A DNA stretch of 23,180 nt from Candidatus Sumerlaeota bacterium (GTDB taxonomy: Bacteria > Sumerlaeota > Sumerlaeia > SLMS01). Below are positions 1 to 7,107 of the stretch, piece by piece; positions within the stretch are counted from its first letter, which is position 1; each line of letters opens with the position of its first letter. The notes beneath the pieces were generated by a model that was given only the letters and a program-made list of their open reading frames with translations, was not told the origin of the DNA and did no database searches. The stretch lies in assembly GCA_020850785.1 (NCBI GenBank), contig JADZDZ010000018.1:1-23180 (forward strand). The letters run 5' to 3'. The translations under genes and the position numbers were made by a program.

Positions 1-394
1 GGAACTGATGGCGCGCGGTGTCGATCACCGCCCCAGCGAAGAGGACCTGAAACATCCGGCGATGTGGCATGGAATAGCGGCGGCGCATTTGGGCCGCAGC
101 GAATTCGGCATTGATGACCTGCGGGTGTTGGAGGCGGTGGCCTTCCACACGACGGGAAATGAAGGACTGAATCCCGTGGGTCTCGTGCTCTACGTGGCAG
201 ACTTTCTGGAACCGACGCGCAACTTCAACGGTGTGGAAGCACTGCGGCGTGAAATTCTTCCGATGAAGGACCTGCGGCTGGCCGCGCTGGAAGTGGCCCG
301 CCGAAAAATCGACAAAATCCAGCGCAAGAACCAGTCGCTGCACGGGCGCACGCTCGCCATGGCGGACTGGCTGAAGCGCGAAACAGGAAAATAA
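1..394 (+). CDS. yqeK: YqeK-type HD-domain hydrolase, C-terminal part (5' end outside window)
   Basis: The frame is open from the first bases of the window (codons begin at position 2) and stops with TAA at 392-394, so only about the last 130 residues are seen and the true start lies upstream. Visible motifs fit the YqeK HD-superfamily proteins, which hydrolyse diadenosine tetraphosphate: a histidine in HGIAAAHLG, the AFHTTG segment, and ADFLEPTR followed by LRREI. The N-terminal metal-binding HxxxC/HD part is missing from the window. In many bacteria yqeK lies between nadD and rsfS, and here rsfS starts five bases after the stop, which strongly supports the call and suggests cotranscription. 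The internal ATG at position 8 is not a likely real start because the HD domain would be cut. Cytoplasmic protein. Confidence 0.85.
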   Translation, partial: ELMARGVDHRPSEEDLKHPAMWHGIAAAHLGRSEFGIDDLRVLEAVAFHTTGNEGLNPVGLVLYVADFLEPTRNFNGVEALRREILPMKDLRLAALEVARRKIDKIQRKNQSLHGRTLAMADWLKRETGK

Positions 395-399
395 CATTC

Positions 400-1185
400 A
401 TGGCCCAGAAAAGAACTCCCGGTTTTAACCCCAACAAGTTCTCGCTGAAGTCCACCGCCAAGGGGGGCGCAAAGGCACGGACGGAATCACCGGCGAAGAC
501 GCGGAAAGATTCCGCGGCGAAACTGCGTGCCGACGCGGCGGAGGAAAAGGCGAAGAAGAAAACACCGGGCGCTGGTGTGAAGAAATCCGCGACGGCAAAG
601 CCGGAAAAGAAGAAATACACGAAGCGTCCGCTGACGGCGGCGGAAAAGGCCGCGAAGCTGGCGGATCGCAAGGCCGTCCGCGCGCTGCTGCGGGAAAAGC
701 CGGAGAAGGTGGAGAAGCCGCGCAAGGAGAAGAAGGTGCGCGCGGTGACGGTGAAGGAATCACCGATCGAGGTGGTGGAGCCGGCGAGACGGAAATCCGC
801 GTCGGGGCTGAACACCTTCCAGCGCGCGGCGACCGCAGCGCGCTTGGCGGATGATCGCAAGGCGGTTGATATTCTCCTTCTGGATGTGCGCGGCCTTTGC
901 AATTTCGCGGATGTGTTCGTGATTTGCACGGCAACGAACCGCATTCAGCTCAATGCGATCGCGGAGAATGTGGCGATGGGGCTGAAGAAGGCCGGGGAGA
1001 AGACTCCGCTTCAGGATGGCCATCGCAACGCCAACTGGTCCGTGCTGGATTTCGGCGACGTGATCGTGCATGTGATGAGCAGCGAGGCCCGCACGTTCTA
1101 TCGGCTGGAGAAGCTGTGGGGCGATGCGAAGGAACTGAACTGGCAGGAAATTTTGATGACGATGCCAAAGGCCGCAAACAGCTGA
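400..1185 (+). CDS. rsfS: Ribosomal silencing factor RsfS (Iojap family) with long basic N-terminal extension
   Basis: 261 residues. The C-terminal ~110 residues (about 142-250) are a typical RsfS/Iojap domain: VDILLLDVRGLCNFADVFVI, then TATNRIQLNAIAE, the DGHRNANWSVLDFGDVIVHVM segment in slightly changed form, and a closing RTFYRLEKLWGDA. RsfS proteins bind ribosomal protein uL14 and block joining of the 30S and 50S subunits when nutrients are scarce. Usual members are about 105-130 residues; here residues 1-140 are an added low-complexity region rich in Lys, Ala, Pro and Glu, probably disordered and strongly positive. The ATG at 400 follows an AGGA-like site near 385 and lies five bases after the yqeK stop, so an operon is likely. 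A start inside the extension cannot be excluded, but the extension shows GC-rich codon use like the domain itself. Confidence 0.9.
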   Translation: MAQKRTPGFNPNKFSLKSTAKGGAKARTESPAKTRKDSAAKLRADAAEEKAKKKTPGAGVKKSATAKPEKKKYTKRPLTAAEKAAKLADRKAVRALLREKPEKVEKPRKEKKVRAVTVKESPIEVVEPARRKSASGLNTFQRAATAARLADDRKAVDILLLDVRGLCNFADVFVICTATNRIQLNAIAENVAMGLKKAGEKTPLQDGHRNANWSVLDFGDVIVHVMSSEARTFYRLEKLWGDAKELNWQEILMTMPKAANS

Positions 1186-1195
1186 CACGCTGCGG

Positions 1196-2605
1196 TCAGT
1201 TCACCTGCGGTGTCACGTCGTGCAGCACCTGCTGCATGAATTCGGCCTTCGCGTGAATCTCATTCCATTCCTGCTCGGCGGTTGAATCGGCAACGATTCC
1301 GCCGCCGCTGGCGAATTCAACGGAGCCGTCATCGCGGATGAGTGCGGTGCGAATGGGAAGGTTGAGTTCGCAATCGCCGTCGGCGTCGATCCATCCGAAG
1401 GCACCGCAGTAATAACCGCGCGCGGATTTTTCCAGGGCGCCGATGATTTCCAGCGCGCGCTTCTTCGGAGCCCCCGTTACGCTGCCGCCGGGGAACGTTG
1501 CCTCGAAAATCTCGCACATGGTGACGCCGGGCCGCAGAAGCCCGCTGACGGCGGACTCCAGGTGCAGCAGCAACGGGTGCTCGACAACCTGCAGGAACGG
1601 ATCGACGGTTACGCTGCCGCTGACGCACACACGGCCAAGATCGTTGCGTTCAAGATCGACGATCATGACGTGCTCGGCGCGGTCCTTGTCGCTCGCGAGC
1701 AATGCCGCGCGCGTTGCTTCCAGTCCCTCCACGCCAATGCGCCGTGTCCCCTTGATCGGACGCGTTTCAATGTGGTTGCCGCGACGGCGCAGATACAATT
1801 CGGGCGAGAAGGACAGGAGCGTTCCGTTTGGCAGCAGCATCATGCCAGCGTAGGCGGCGCCGCCGCGATGGAGCGCCGCGTCGAAGATGCGATCGGGCGG
1901 CGCGGTGGTTTCGCCGTGCAGCGTCGTGGTAAGGTTTACCTGATAGGTGTCCCCGCTTTTCAGTAAGTCGTGTATCTTCCCGATGGAACGCACATAGGCA
2001 TCCTTTTCGATCAGGGAATGCAGCGCGCGGTTCTCATTTCCTCCGTGGGGATGAGGCGTGATGGGGGGCGGTTCATGCGTTGCAGCAGGGGCGTTCTGCA
2101 ACGCGGGCGCGCCGGGAAGCCAGCCCGCAGGAATGACGCCCGCGTAGCCGACGCGCTCCGGCGCACCGGTGCTGTGGGGGCGGTAGGCGTCCAGATGAAT
2201 GGATGCGAAAAATTCGTCGTCCCCTGACACGGAATGGTGCGGGAACGCATCGTGATGCGGCGCGAAGACGCGACCGAATTCGTAGCTGGCGGCGATCAAC
2301 GCGAGGGGGAAGGCGGGCTTGCCGCTCATGGGGCCGACGGCGGGAAGGTGCCTGCGAATCGCGCGAAGAACTTCATCCACGACGACGAGGGGGTTCTTCC
2401 TGACGACAAGGAATGGCTCCACCGCGCGAGCGGCAAAAAGCTGGGCGACGCCGTCGCGGTAACGCACCGTGACGACGGGACAGGGGAACAGAAGGGTGCG
2501 GGGCTGCCAGCCGTGATCGCCGTTTGCGATCAGCAGTCCTGCGCCGATGGTGGGTGTTGCGGTGGGTTCGTTCACGGGAATCAAATTGACGGTGTGCGCC
2601 CCCAA
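1196..2605 (-). CDS. pabB: Aminodeoxychorismate synthase component I (PabB)
   Basis: Chorismate-binding enzyme of 469 residues that makes 4-amino-4-deoxychorismate for folate synthesis, using ammonia from a glutaminase partner (PabA) not encoded here. The chorismate-binding domain fills residues ~195-465. It contains GDTYQVNLT, SFSPELYLR, PIKGTR (283-288), DLERNDLGRVC (317-327), FPGGSVTGAPK (371-381) and GGGIVADSTAEQEWNEI. The PIKGTR lysine is the PabB-type nucleophile; TrpE has PIAGTR, so folate rather than tryptophan synthesis is favoured. The N-terminal ~190 residues are poorly conserved and contain a Pro/His-rich stretch near 165-190. The start is uncertain: TTG at 2605 gives the longest form and GTG at 2575 is an alternative. 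It converges on rsfS with a 10-base gap and diverges from the gene at 2644. No pabC lies next to it. Confidence 0.92.
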   Translation of the reverse strand: MGAHTVNLIPVNEPTATPTIGAGLLIANGDHGWQPRTLLFPCPVVTVRYRDGVAQLFAARAVEPFLVVRKNPLVVVDEVLRAIRRHLPAVGPMSGKPAFPLALIAASYEFGRVFAPHHDAFPHHSVSGDDEFFASIHLDAYRPHSTGAPERVGYAGVIPAGWLPGAPALQNAPAATHEPPPITPHPHGGNENRALHSLIEKDAYVRSIGKIHDLLKSGDTYQVNLTTTLHGETTAPPDRIFDAALHRGGAAYAGMMLLPNGTLLSFSPELYLRRRGNHIETRPIKGTRRIGVEGLEATRAALLASDKDRAEHVMIVDLERNDLGRVCVSGSVTVDPFLQVVEHPLLLHLESAVSGLLRPGVTMCEIFEATFPGGSVTGAPKKRALEIIGALEKSARGYYCGAFGWIDADGDCELNLPIRTALIRDDGSVEFASGGGIVADSTAEQEWNEIHAKAEFMQQVLHDVTPQVN

Positions 2606-2643
2606 TCTTCACCACAAGCGGGACGGCGAAACAGGGATTATTG

Positions 2644-3261
2644 ATGAAGATGAGGCGTGGCAGAACAAAAAGTCGTGGCAGAGGTTATGCGGGCCGCCAA
2701 TCGGGCGCGGGCAGGAAGGCCCTGCTGGTGGTTCTCCTGTTGAGCTGCGGGTTGCTGACGGCTTCGGGCATCTACTACTACCATTCGCCGGAGGATGCCA
2801 AGGCAGTGGTGGGGAAGGCTGCCGTTGTGGGGGAGCGGATCAAGGGTGATCTTCCCGGCACGGAAGCACCGGCGGACCCTTTCACCGTGGGGCGCGTGAC
2901 GAATGTGATCTCCCTGAATGAAGTGGAAATGGAATTCGGCGGGCGTCGGCATCGCATCAGCCTGCTGAATATTTCCAAGGGGGGAGGCCAAACTGCGGAT
3001 GCCTTCACCGGAAAAATGCGGAGCAAGTTGCTGAACACGCAGGTTCGGCTGGAGCCCAATGTGCAGGAGGGCTTCGACGCGACGGGGCGGCGAATGGGCT
3101 ACCTGATCGTGGAAGGGGAGAACTACAATCTGGAGATGGTGAAGGAGGGCTTCAGCGCCTACGACACCACGAATGGCCGAAGCGCCAGCTACGACATGCA
3201 ATTTCGGATGGCCGAGGCGGATGCGCGGGCGCGCAAGGTGGGGATTTGGACCGCCAAATAA
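2644..3261 (+). CDS. Membrane-anchored, degenerate staphylococcal-nuclease-fold (SNase-like) protein
   Basis: 205 residues from ATG 2644, with AGGGA at 2633-2637 as a well-placed ribosome binding site. The N-terminus is very basic (many Arg/Lys in residues 1-24), then one hydrophobic segment (about 24-46, KALLVVLLLSCGLLTASG) acts as an uncleaved anchor or signal. Residues ~80-205 look like the SNase/thermonuclease fold: VGRV at the start of the first strand, RRHRISLLNIS where active enzymes have RLxGIDAPE, then FDATGRRMGYLIVEG, NLEMVKEGFSAY, and AEADARARKVGIW near the end, all typical of the family. The catalytic Asp (DGDT) and Glu (APE) positions are not conserved, so nuclease activity is doubtful; it may bind ligand or protein only. 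A hairpin follows the stop at once. The fold assignment is moderate in certainty. Confidence 0.65.
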   Translation: MKMRRGRTKSRGRGYAGRQSGAGRKALLVVLLLSCGLLTASGIYYYHSPEDAKAVVGKAAVVGERIKGDLPGTEAPADPFTVGRVTNVISLNEVEMEFGGRRHRISLLNISKGGGQTADAFTGKMRSKLLNTQVRLEPNVQEGFDATGRRMGYLIVEGENYNLEMVKEGFSAYDTTNGRSASYDMQFRMAEADARARKVGIWTAK

Positions 3262-3265
3262 AGAA

Positions 3266-3288
3266 GCCGGGGGTTTGAAGCCCCCGGC
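3266..3288 (+). terminator. GC-rich hairpin after the SNase-like gene, possible terminator
   Basis: Perfect 8-bp inverted repeat, GCCGGGGG (3266-3273) and CCCCCGGC (3281-3288), with a 7-base loop, starting four bases after the TAA stop. There is no T-run on the plus strand after it, so it may stop transcription weakly or act as an mRNA 3'-end stabiliser. The following ~155 bases to 3447 show no gene and no convincing promoter. Confidence 0.5.
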
Positions 3289-3447
3289 AATGTTCGTATC
3301 TCGCCCTGCTCGGCGGTAGTGCCTCTGCTACACAATGAACATGAGCAAATGAAGGGCCATTTGGTTTGTTCGTGTTGCTTGCGCCGCGCTGGCCGTTGGC
3401 GGATAACGCCTCCGGCAGGTTAAACTTCCCCTTCTGAAAGAGTTTTC

Positions 3448-4056
3448 ATGGCTGGTTTGCGCGGAAAGACGGCGTTGGTACTTGGCGCGGAATTCCCCGC
3501 GGGACGGGCCGTGGCGTTGCAATTGTCGCGTTCGGGCTGCCGCGTGATCATCTCCGGTCACGATTTTCGGAAGCTGCAATTATTGGAGCAATTGCTGACA
3601 GCGAAGGGTGGAAACCCCATCGTGGCGGTGCTGCCGGGGGAAGCGGCGAAGGACCTTTCCATCCTGCGGGAGGCGCGCGACGAATGCGGGCATCTTCACT
3701 TCGTTGTGAATGCGCTTAGCGTGGTGGGCGAATCCCCGCAGGCGCATCACGCGGCGGGGAAGAAGGCGCACGATGCATGGGATGTGGTGCAGCAGCTTGT
3801 CACAGGGCGCGGGTCCGCGCGGTTCCTGACGCTGTGGCTGGATGCCGCCGGCAAGCCGCCGGAGTTTCCGAATGCGTGGTGGCATTCGCTGGTGCGCGTC
3901 ACCGCAATCCAGACGGAGGCCGACGAGGAGCACGCGCTCGGCGATGCGAAGGTGCGTTGCGCGGGCGCGGCGGATACAATTTGCGAGTTGCTGATGTGCC
4001 CCGGAAGCGCCTGCCCCGTGGAGGTGAAGTTGGAGCCGAGGGCGCTGAAGGCGTAG
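3448..4056 (+). CDS. SDR-like (short-chain dehydrogenase) Rossmann protein, probably not catalytic
   Basis: 202 residues, ATG at 3448, stop TAG at 4054-4056. The N-terminus begins like a classical short-chain dehydrogenase: GKTALVLGAEFPAGRAVALQLSRSGCRVIISGHD, where the usual TGxxxGxG cofactor loop is altered to GAEFPAGR. Residues ~77-92 (DECGHLHFVVNALSV) correspond to the region that normally carries NNAG. No YxxxK catalytic pair is visible and the protein is about 50 residues shorter than normal SDR enzymes, so oxidoreductase activity is unlikely. The next segments contain FLTLWLDAAGKPP and WWHSLVRV, matching the general SDR layout only weakly. It could be a degenerate SDR paralogue that senses or binds a nucleotide. 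The ribosome binding site is weak (GAAAGAG near 3436). It meets miaA tail to tail with no gap. Confidence 0.6.
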   Translation: MAGLRGKTALVLGAEFPAGRAVALQLSRSGCRVIISGHDFRKLQLLEQLLTAKGGNPIVAVLPGEAAKDLSILREARDECGHLHFVVNALSVVGESPQAHHAAGKKAHDAWDVVQQLVTGRGSARFLTLWLDAAGKPPEFPNAWWHSLVRVTAIQTEADEEHALGDAKVRCAGAADTICELLMCPGSACPVEVKLEPRALKA

Positions 4057-5004
4057 TCAGCGGTCGGAGCTTCGTTCCCCGAAAATCAAATCATTGAGAA
4101 GGTCGATGGATGGGGGCCACACGAGCCTCGCGTCGCGCTGGGCTTTGAACCAAACGCGCTGGCGTCGGGCGAATTGGCGCGTGCCGGTGATGATGAGTTC
4201 GCGGGCTTGGGGAAGTGTGATTTCGCCTTCGATCACGCGGAAAAGTTCACGGTAGCCGAGCGCCTTCTTTGGCGGCGCGTGGTCGGGCAGGTTGAGCGCA
4301 TGAAGTGCGCGGGCTTCCTCCAGCCAGCCTGCGGCAAGCATCGCATCAACACGCACCGCAATGCGTTCGTTCAACAATTCGCGCGGTGGATCGAGCACGA
4401 CGAGAGGCGGCAGTTCCCCCAGAGCGGCGCGGCGTGCGCGGTCTTCGTCCTGCCACAGCGACAGCGGCTTTCCCGTGAGTTCAAAAACCTCCAGCGCGCG
4501 AATGATGCGAACATGATCCGCCGGCGCGAGGCGGCGGGCGCTTTCCTCATCAACGAGCGACAGGCGGCGATGCAGTTCCGCGGAACCCTGTGCGGCCAGA
4601 TCATCGCGAAGTCTTGCGCGCACGGCATCATTCCGGCCGGGACCTTCGAAAAGCCCTTCGCGGGCGGCCTGAATCCACATCCCCGTGCCACCGACCACCA
4701 GACAGCGACGCCCTTCCTCGGTCCATTCATGGTTGGTGGCGGAACGGAGGCCGGTGACGAAGCGGGCCGCATGGAACTCGTCGCGCGGATCGGCGATGCC
4801 GATCATGTAATGGGGAACGCCCTGCTGCTCCGGGGTGGTGACGGCGCCGGTGCCGATGGCCATGCCACGATAAACCTGCATGGAGTCGGCGGAAACGATG
4901 GCGAGGTTGTGGCGCTTGGCAAGTTCGATGGCGAGCGCGCTCTTGCCGCTGGCGGTGGGTCCCGCGAGGAAGCCGACTGGCTGATAAATGGTGGGCAGGC
5001 GCAT
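4057..5004 (-). CDS. miaA: tRNA dimethylallyltransferase (MiaA)
   Basis: 315 residues when started at ATG 5004 (MRLPTIYQPVGFLAGPTASG). The enzyme transfers a dimethylallyl group to N6 of A37 in tRNAs reading UNN codons. Motifs in order: P-loop GPTASGKS (15-22), SADSMQVYRG with the catalytic Asp (38-47), PHYMIGIADP, VVGGTGMWI, RIIRALEVFELTGKPLS, ALGYRE, and TRQFARRQRVWFK near the end, all diagnostic. Length matches the family (~300-320). The same frame is open 99 codons further upstream, but that part shows no MiaA similarity and is antisense to the radical SAM gene, so ATG 5004 is preferred although no strong ribosome binding site is seen. The usual neighbours hfq and mutL are absent. The family motif GTAKP is changed to GTGAV after AI. 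Confidence 0.95.
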   Translation of the reverse strand: MRLPTIYQPVGFLAGPTASGKSALAIELAKRHNLAIVSADSMQVYRGMAIGTGAVTTPEQQGVPHYMIGIADPRDEFHAARFVTGLRSATNHEWTEEGRRCLVVGGTGMWIQAAREGLFEGPGRNDAVRARLRDDLAAQGSAELHRRLSLVDEESARRLAPADHVRIIRALEVFELTGKPLSLWQDEDRARRAALGELPPLVVLDPPRELLNERIAVRVDAMLAAGWLEEARALHALNLPDHAPPKKALGYRELFRVIEGEITLPQARELIITGTRQFARRQRVWFKAQRDARLVWPPSIDLLNDLIFGERSSDR

Positions 5005-5089
5005 GGGAAACAGGTCAGCACGGCGGACGGGGCGTCCGCACCACGAAAAGAGCCATGGACATGCACGGGGATTTGTCGAGGATGGGCGC

Positions 5090-6562
5090 ATGACCATGGA
5101 AGCGCCGAAACGAAGCACAACCTTGCGGGAACGCCTGCAGCGGGCGGACCCATCGCTGACAATTCCCGCGTCGATCGCCGTGACGGAAATGGAACCGGGA
5201 GTGAAGGTTTCGCGCGTTGTGGAGGGATCGCTGGCGGCGCGGGCGGGAGTGCTGCCGGGGGAGAAGTTGACCCACGTGAACGGGGAGCCGGTTCGCGACA
5301 CGGTGGATTTTTACTTTCACATTGGCGGCGAAGAGGAGTTGGAGCTGGAGATTGAAAGCGCCGCAGGCGAAGCGCGCACGGTGGTGGTGACGAAGGATTC
5401 ACCCGATGCGCAGCTTGGCCTGGATGTGGAGCAATTCACAACACAGCATTGCGGATGCAATTGTGTGTTCTGCTTTGTGCATCAATTGCCGGACAACATG
5501 CGGAAGTCGCTGTATGTGAAGGATGAGGATTACCGGCTCAGCTTCATGCAGGGGTCATACGTCACGGGGACGACGCTGAAGGATTCCGATCTGGAGCGAA
5601 TTGCGCGGCAGCGACTGACACCGCTCTATTTGTCCGTGCATGCGGTTGATGAGGATTTGCGCAAGTGGCTGCTGGGGCTGAAGAAGGCGCGGCCCATCCT
5701 TGAGGTGCTGAAGTTCTTCAAGAAGAACCGCCTGCAAATGCACACGCAGATCGTGCTGTGCCCGGAAAAGAACGACGGCGCGCAGTTGGAAAGAACGCTG
5801 GATACATTACTACAATATCATCCGACGGTTCAGAGCATCGCGATCGTTCCGCTGGGAATGACGAAATGGCGCGACGGGCTGCCGCCGATGGTGCCGGTGA
5901 CAAAGGAGTACGCGCGCCGCTTCATCAAGGGACTGAAGCCGAGGTTGCGCGAAATTGAAAAGAAATACGGCGAGCCGGTGGCGATGCTGGCGGATGAGTG
6001 GTTCCTGATCGCGGGGATGGCGGTGCCGCGTTACACACAATTTGAATCCATCCCCCAGTTGGAAAACGGCGTTGGAATGGTTTATCATTTCTACCGGGAT
6101 TTCAACGCGGCGAAGAAGATCATGCCGAAGAAGCTGCCACGCCCCTGGCGCGTCGCGGCAATCACGTCAACCCTCAGCCCGCCGGTGCTGAAGAAGTTGG
6201 TGAAGCTTTGCGAATCGTGCGAGGGCCTCAAGGTGGACGTGATTCCCGTGGTAAATGAACTTTTCGGCGAATCCATCCATGTCACGGGATTGTTGACGGG
6301 CGGCGACCTTGGCAAGGCAATCAAACACAATCCGTTTTATGACCAATATCTGCTGCCGGGGAATTGTCTGCGGAAATATGACGAAAAATTCCTCGATGAC
6401 CTAACATTGGCGCAATTGAAGGAACAGACGGGGAAGCTGATCACGCCGGTGCTCGGCGGTGCGCTGGATTTCGTGGATACCATCCTTGAGACGGCCATCG
6501 GCAGGGAGCATCATGAGGTTAAGGATCACCCCTTCCTCGTGAAACATTGGGCAAACGATTAG
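5090..6562 (+). CDS. PDZ - radical SAM - DUF512 protein
   Basis: 490 residues from ATG 5090, chosen because GAGG at 5078-5081 is well spaced; ATG 5096 is an alternative. Residues ~25-105 form a PDZ-like domain (KVSRVVEGSLAARAGVLPGE, then LTHVNGEPV). The radical SAM cluster is CGCNCVFC: Cys 121, 125 and 128 give CxxxCxxC, with an additional Cys 123. It is followed by FVHQLPDNMRKSL, DEDYRLSFMQGSYVTGTTL and LYLSVHAVDEDLRKWLLG, which match the family also known from Firmicutes and Cyanobacteria, where function is not settled. The C-terminal half is DUF512 (LADEWFLIAG, FESIPQLENGVGMVY, VIPVVNELFGESIHVTGLLTG, DQYLLPGNCLR, then LGGALDFV). A [4Fe-4S] cluster and S-adenosylmethionine use are expected from the motif. 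Divergent from miaA with an 85-base gap. Confidence 0.9.
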   Translation: MTMEAPKRSTTLRERLQRADPSLTIPASIAVTEMEPGVKVSRVVEGSLAARAGVLPGEKLTHVNGEPVRDTVDFYFHIGGEEELELEIESAAGEARTVVVTKDSPDAQLGLDVEQFTTQHCGCNCVFCFVHQLPDNMRKSLYVKDEDYRLSFMQGSYVTGTTLKDSDLERIARQRLTPLYLSVHAVDEDLRKWLLGLKKARPILEVLKFFKKNRLQMHTQIVLCPEKNDGAQLERTLDTLLQYHPTVQSIAIVPLGMTKWRDGLPPMVPVTKEYARRFIKGLKPRLREIEKKYGEPVAMLADEWFLIAGMAVPRYTQFESIPQLENGVGMVYHFYRDFNAAKKIMPKKLPRPWRVAAITSTLSPPVLKKLVKLCESCEGLKVDVIPVVNELFGESIHVTGLLTGGDLGKAIKHNPFYDQYLLPGNCLRKYDEKFLDDLTLAQLKEQTGKLITPVLGGALDFVDTILETAIGREHHEVKDHPFLVKHWAND

Positions 6563-6579
6563 AGTATTTGGCGCTATAA

Positions 6580-6690
6580 GGTGTTTTCGGAACTTTTGTA
6601 ACGACCCGCAGATTGCGCAGGGCGCGCCCGCCCCACCAAAGGAAGCGTGTCCGAATCCCAAAATGGTCACGTCACTTTAAGAAACACAAT
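6580..6690 (+). repeat. Diverged direct repeat, copy A
   Basis: About 110 bases aligning almost without gaps to copy B at 6882-6991. Shared blocks include GTAAC(G/C)ACCC, AGATTGCG, AGGGCG, AAGCGTGTCC, AATC(C/T)CAA, ATGG(T/C)CA(C/T)GTCA and AGAAA(C/T)A. By hand, roughly three quarters of positions match. Copy A begins ~17 bases after the radical SAM stop and has a self-complementary core, GGGCGCGCCC, at 6620-6629, in the same place as the hairpin of copy B. Confidence 0.75.
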
Positions 6691-6824
6691 CGCCGCAGAT
6701 GAACACGGATTGGGAATGTATATACAAAGGGAGGGACAAGATGGGAGAGGAATTCTGGTCCGTCTCTTCGTTCAATCACAGGTGCTTCCTGTGTTGTGGT
6801 TTCAGGGAAGGGAGCCGTTCTTTA

Positions 6825-6864
6825 GTGGCGCGGGCGAGAGCCGCCTGAGAGGCAACCGCGCCAC
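6825..6864. repeat. Perfect 9-bp inverted repeat enclosing a second small hairpin
   Basis: GTGGCGCGG at 6825-6833 is the exact reverse complement of CCGCGCCAC at 6856-6864. Inside the 22-base loop lies GCCT-GAG-AGGC (6843-6853), so the whole can form a two-level stem. The right arm is followed by AAAAAAGC, which is also found after the hairpin of copy B, so this may be the remnant of a third related unit. Reading on the minus strand, the A-run becomes a T-run before rather than after the stem, so it is not a standard terminator in that direction. Confidence 0.6.
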
Positions 6865-6881
6865 AAAAAAGCCTACCTAGA

Positions 6882-6991
6882 GCACTTTCCGAAATTTCGT
6901 AACCACCCAGAGATTGCGAGGGCGGGACGCCCTCGCCACAAAAAAGCGTGTCCAAATCTCAACATGGCCATGTCATTCTGAGAAATATCAT
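6882..6991 (+). repeat. Diverged direct repeat, copy B, with perfect 9-bp hairpin
   Basis: Second copy of the ~110-base repeat, about 300 bases downstream of copy A. It contains a perfect hairpin, GCGAGGGCG (6916-6924), GGA loop, CGCCCTCGC (6928-6936), followed by CACAAAAAAGCGTGTCC. The stem differs in sequence from the palindromic core of copy A while sitting at the same place, which suggests that the ability to fold, rather than the exact bases, has been kept. Confidence 0.75.
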
Positions 6992-7107
6992 AACAACCTT
7001 CTATTGAAGCAACGGCGGGGAAGGGAGGTTCGAAAAACGGGTTGCGCTGATTTGGTTCCGCCGTTTGTGATGGGAGAATCAGTCGTCATCGGGAAGGTGA
7101 ATACTCG

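Larger units (their letters stand above)
6563..7107. other. 545-base non-coding region with diverged repeats and hairpins
   Basis: No credible gene is seen: short open frames of 60-89 codons here have no recognisable motif and no consistent codon use. G+C is visibly lower than in the flanking genes. The region holds repeat copy A (6580-6690), copy B (6882-6991), and a separate long inverted repeat between them (6825-6864). The last ~90 bases (7021-7107) contain the ribosome binding site of the next gene (GGAAGGTGA, 7092-7100). I see no convincing -35/-10 pair for that gene. Confidence 0.7.

Noticed and set aside
5005..5301. Longer miaA reading frame starting at 5301
   Set aside because: The 99 additional codons overlap the radical SAM gene on the other strand and do not resemble MiaA; the P-loop sits at the normal distance from ATG 5004.
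4174..5355. Plus-strand open frame of 393 codons opposite miaA
   Set aside because: Antisense shadow of miaA, whose P-loop and TRQFARRQ motifs are clear. The translation has no recognisable motif.
6580..6991. CRISPR array or insertion sequence
   Set aside because: Only two diverged ~110-base copies, no short regular spacers, no cas gene, no transposase and no terminal inverted repeats around them.
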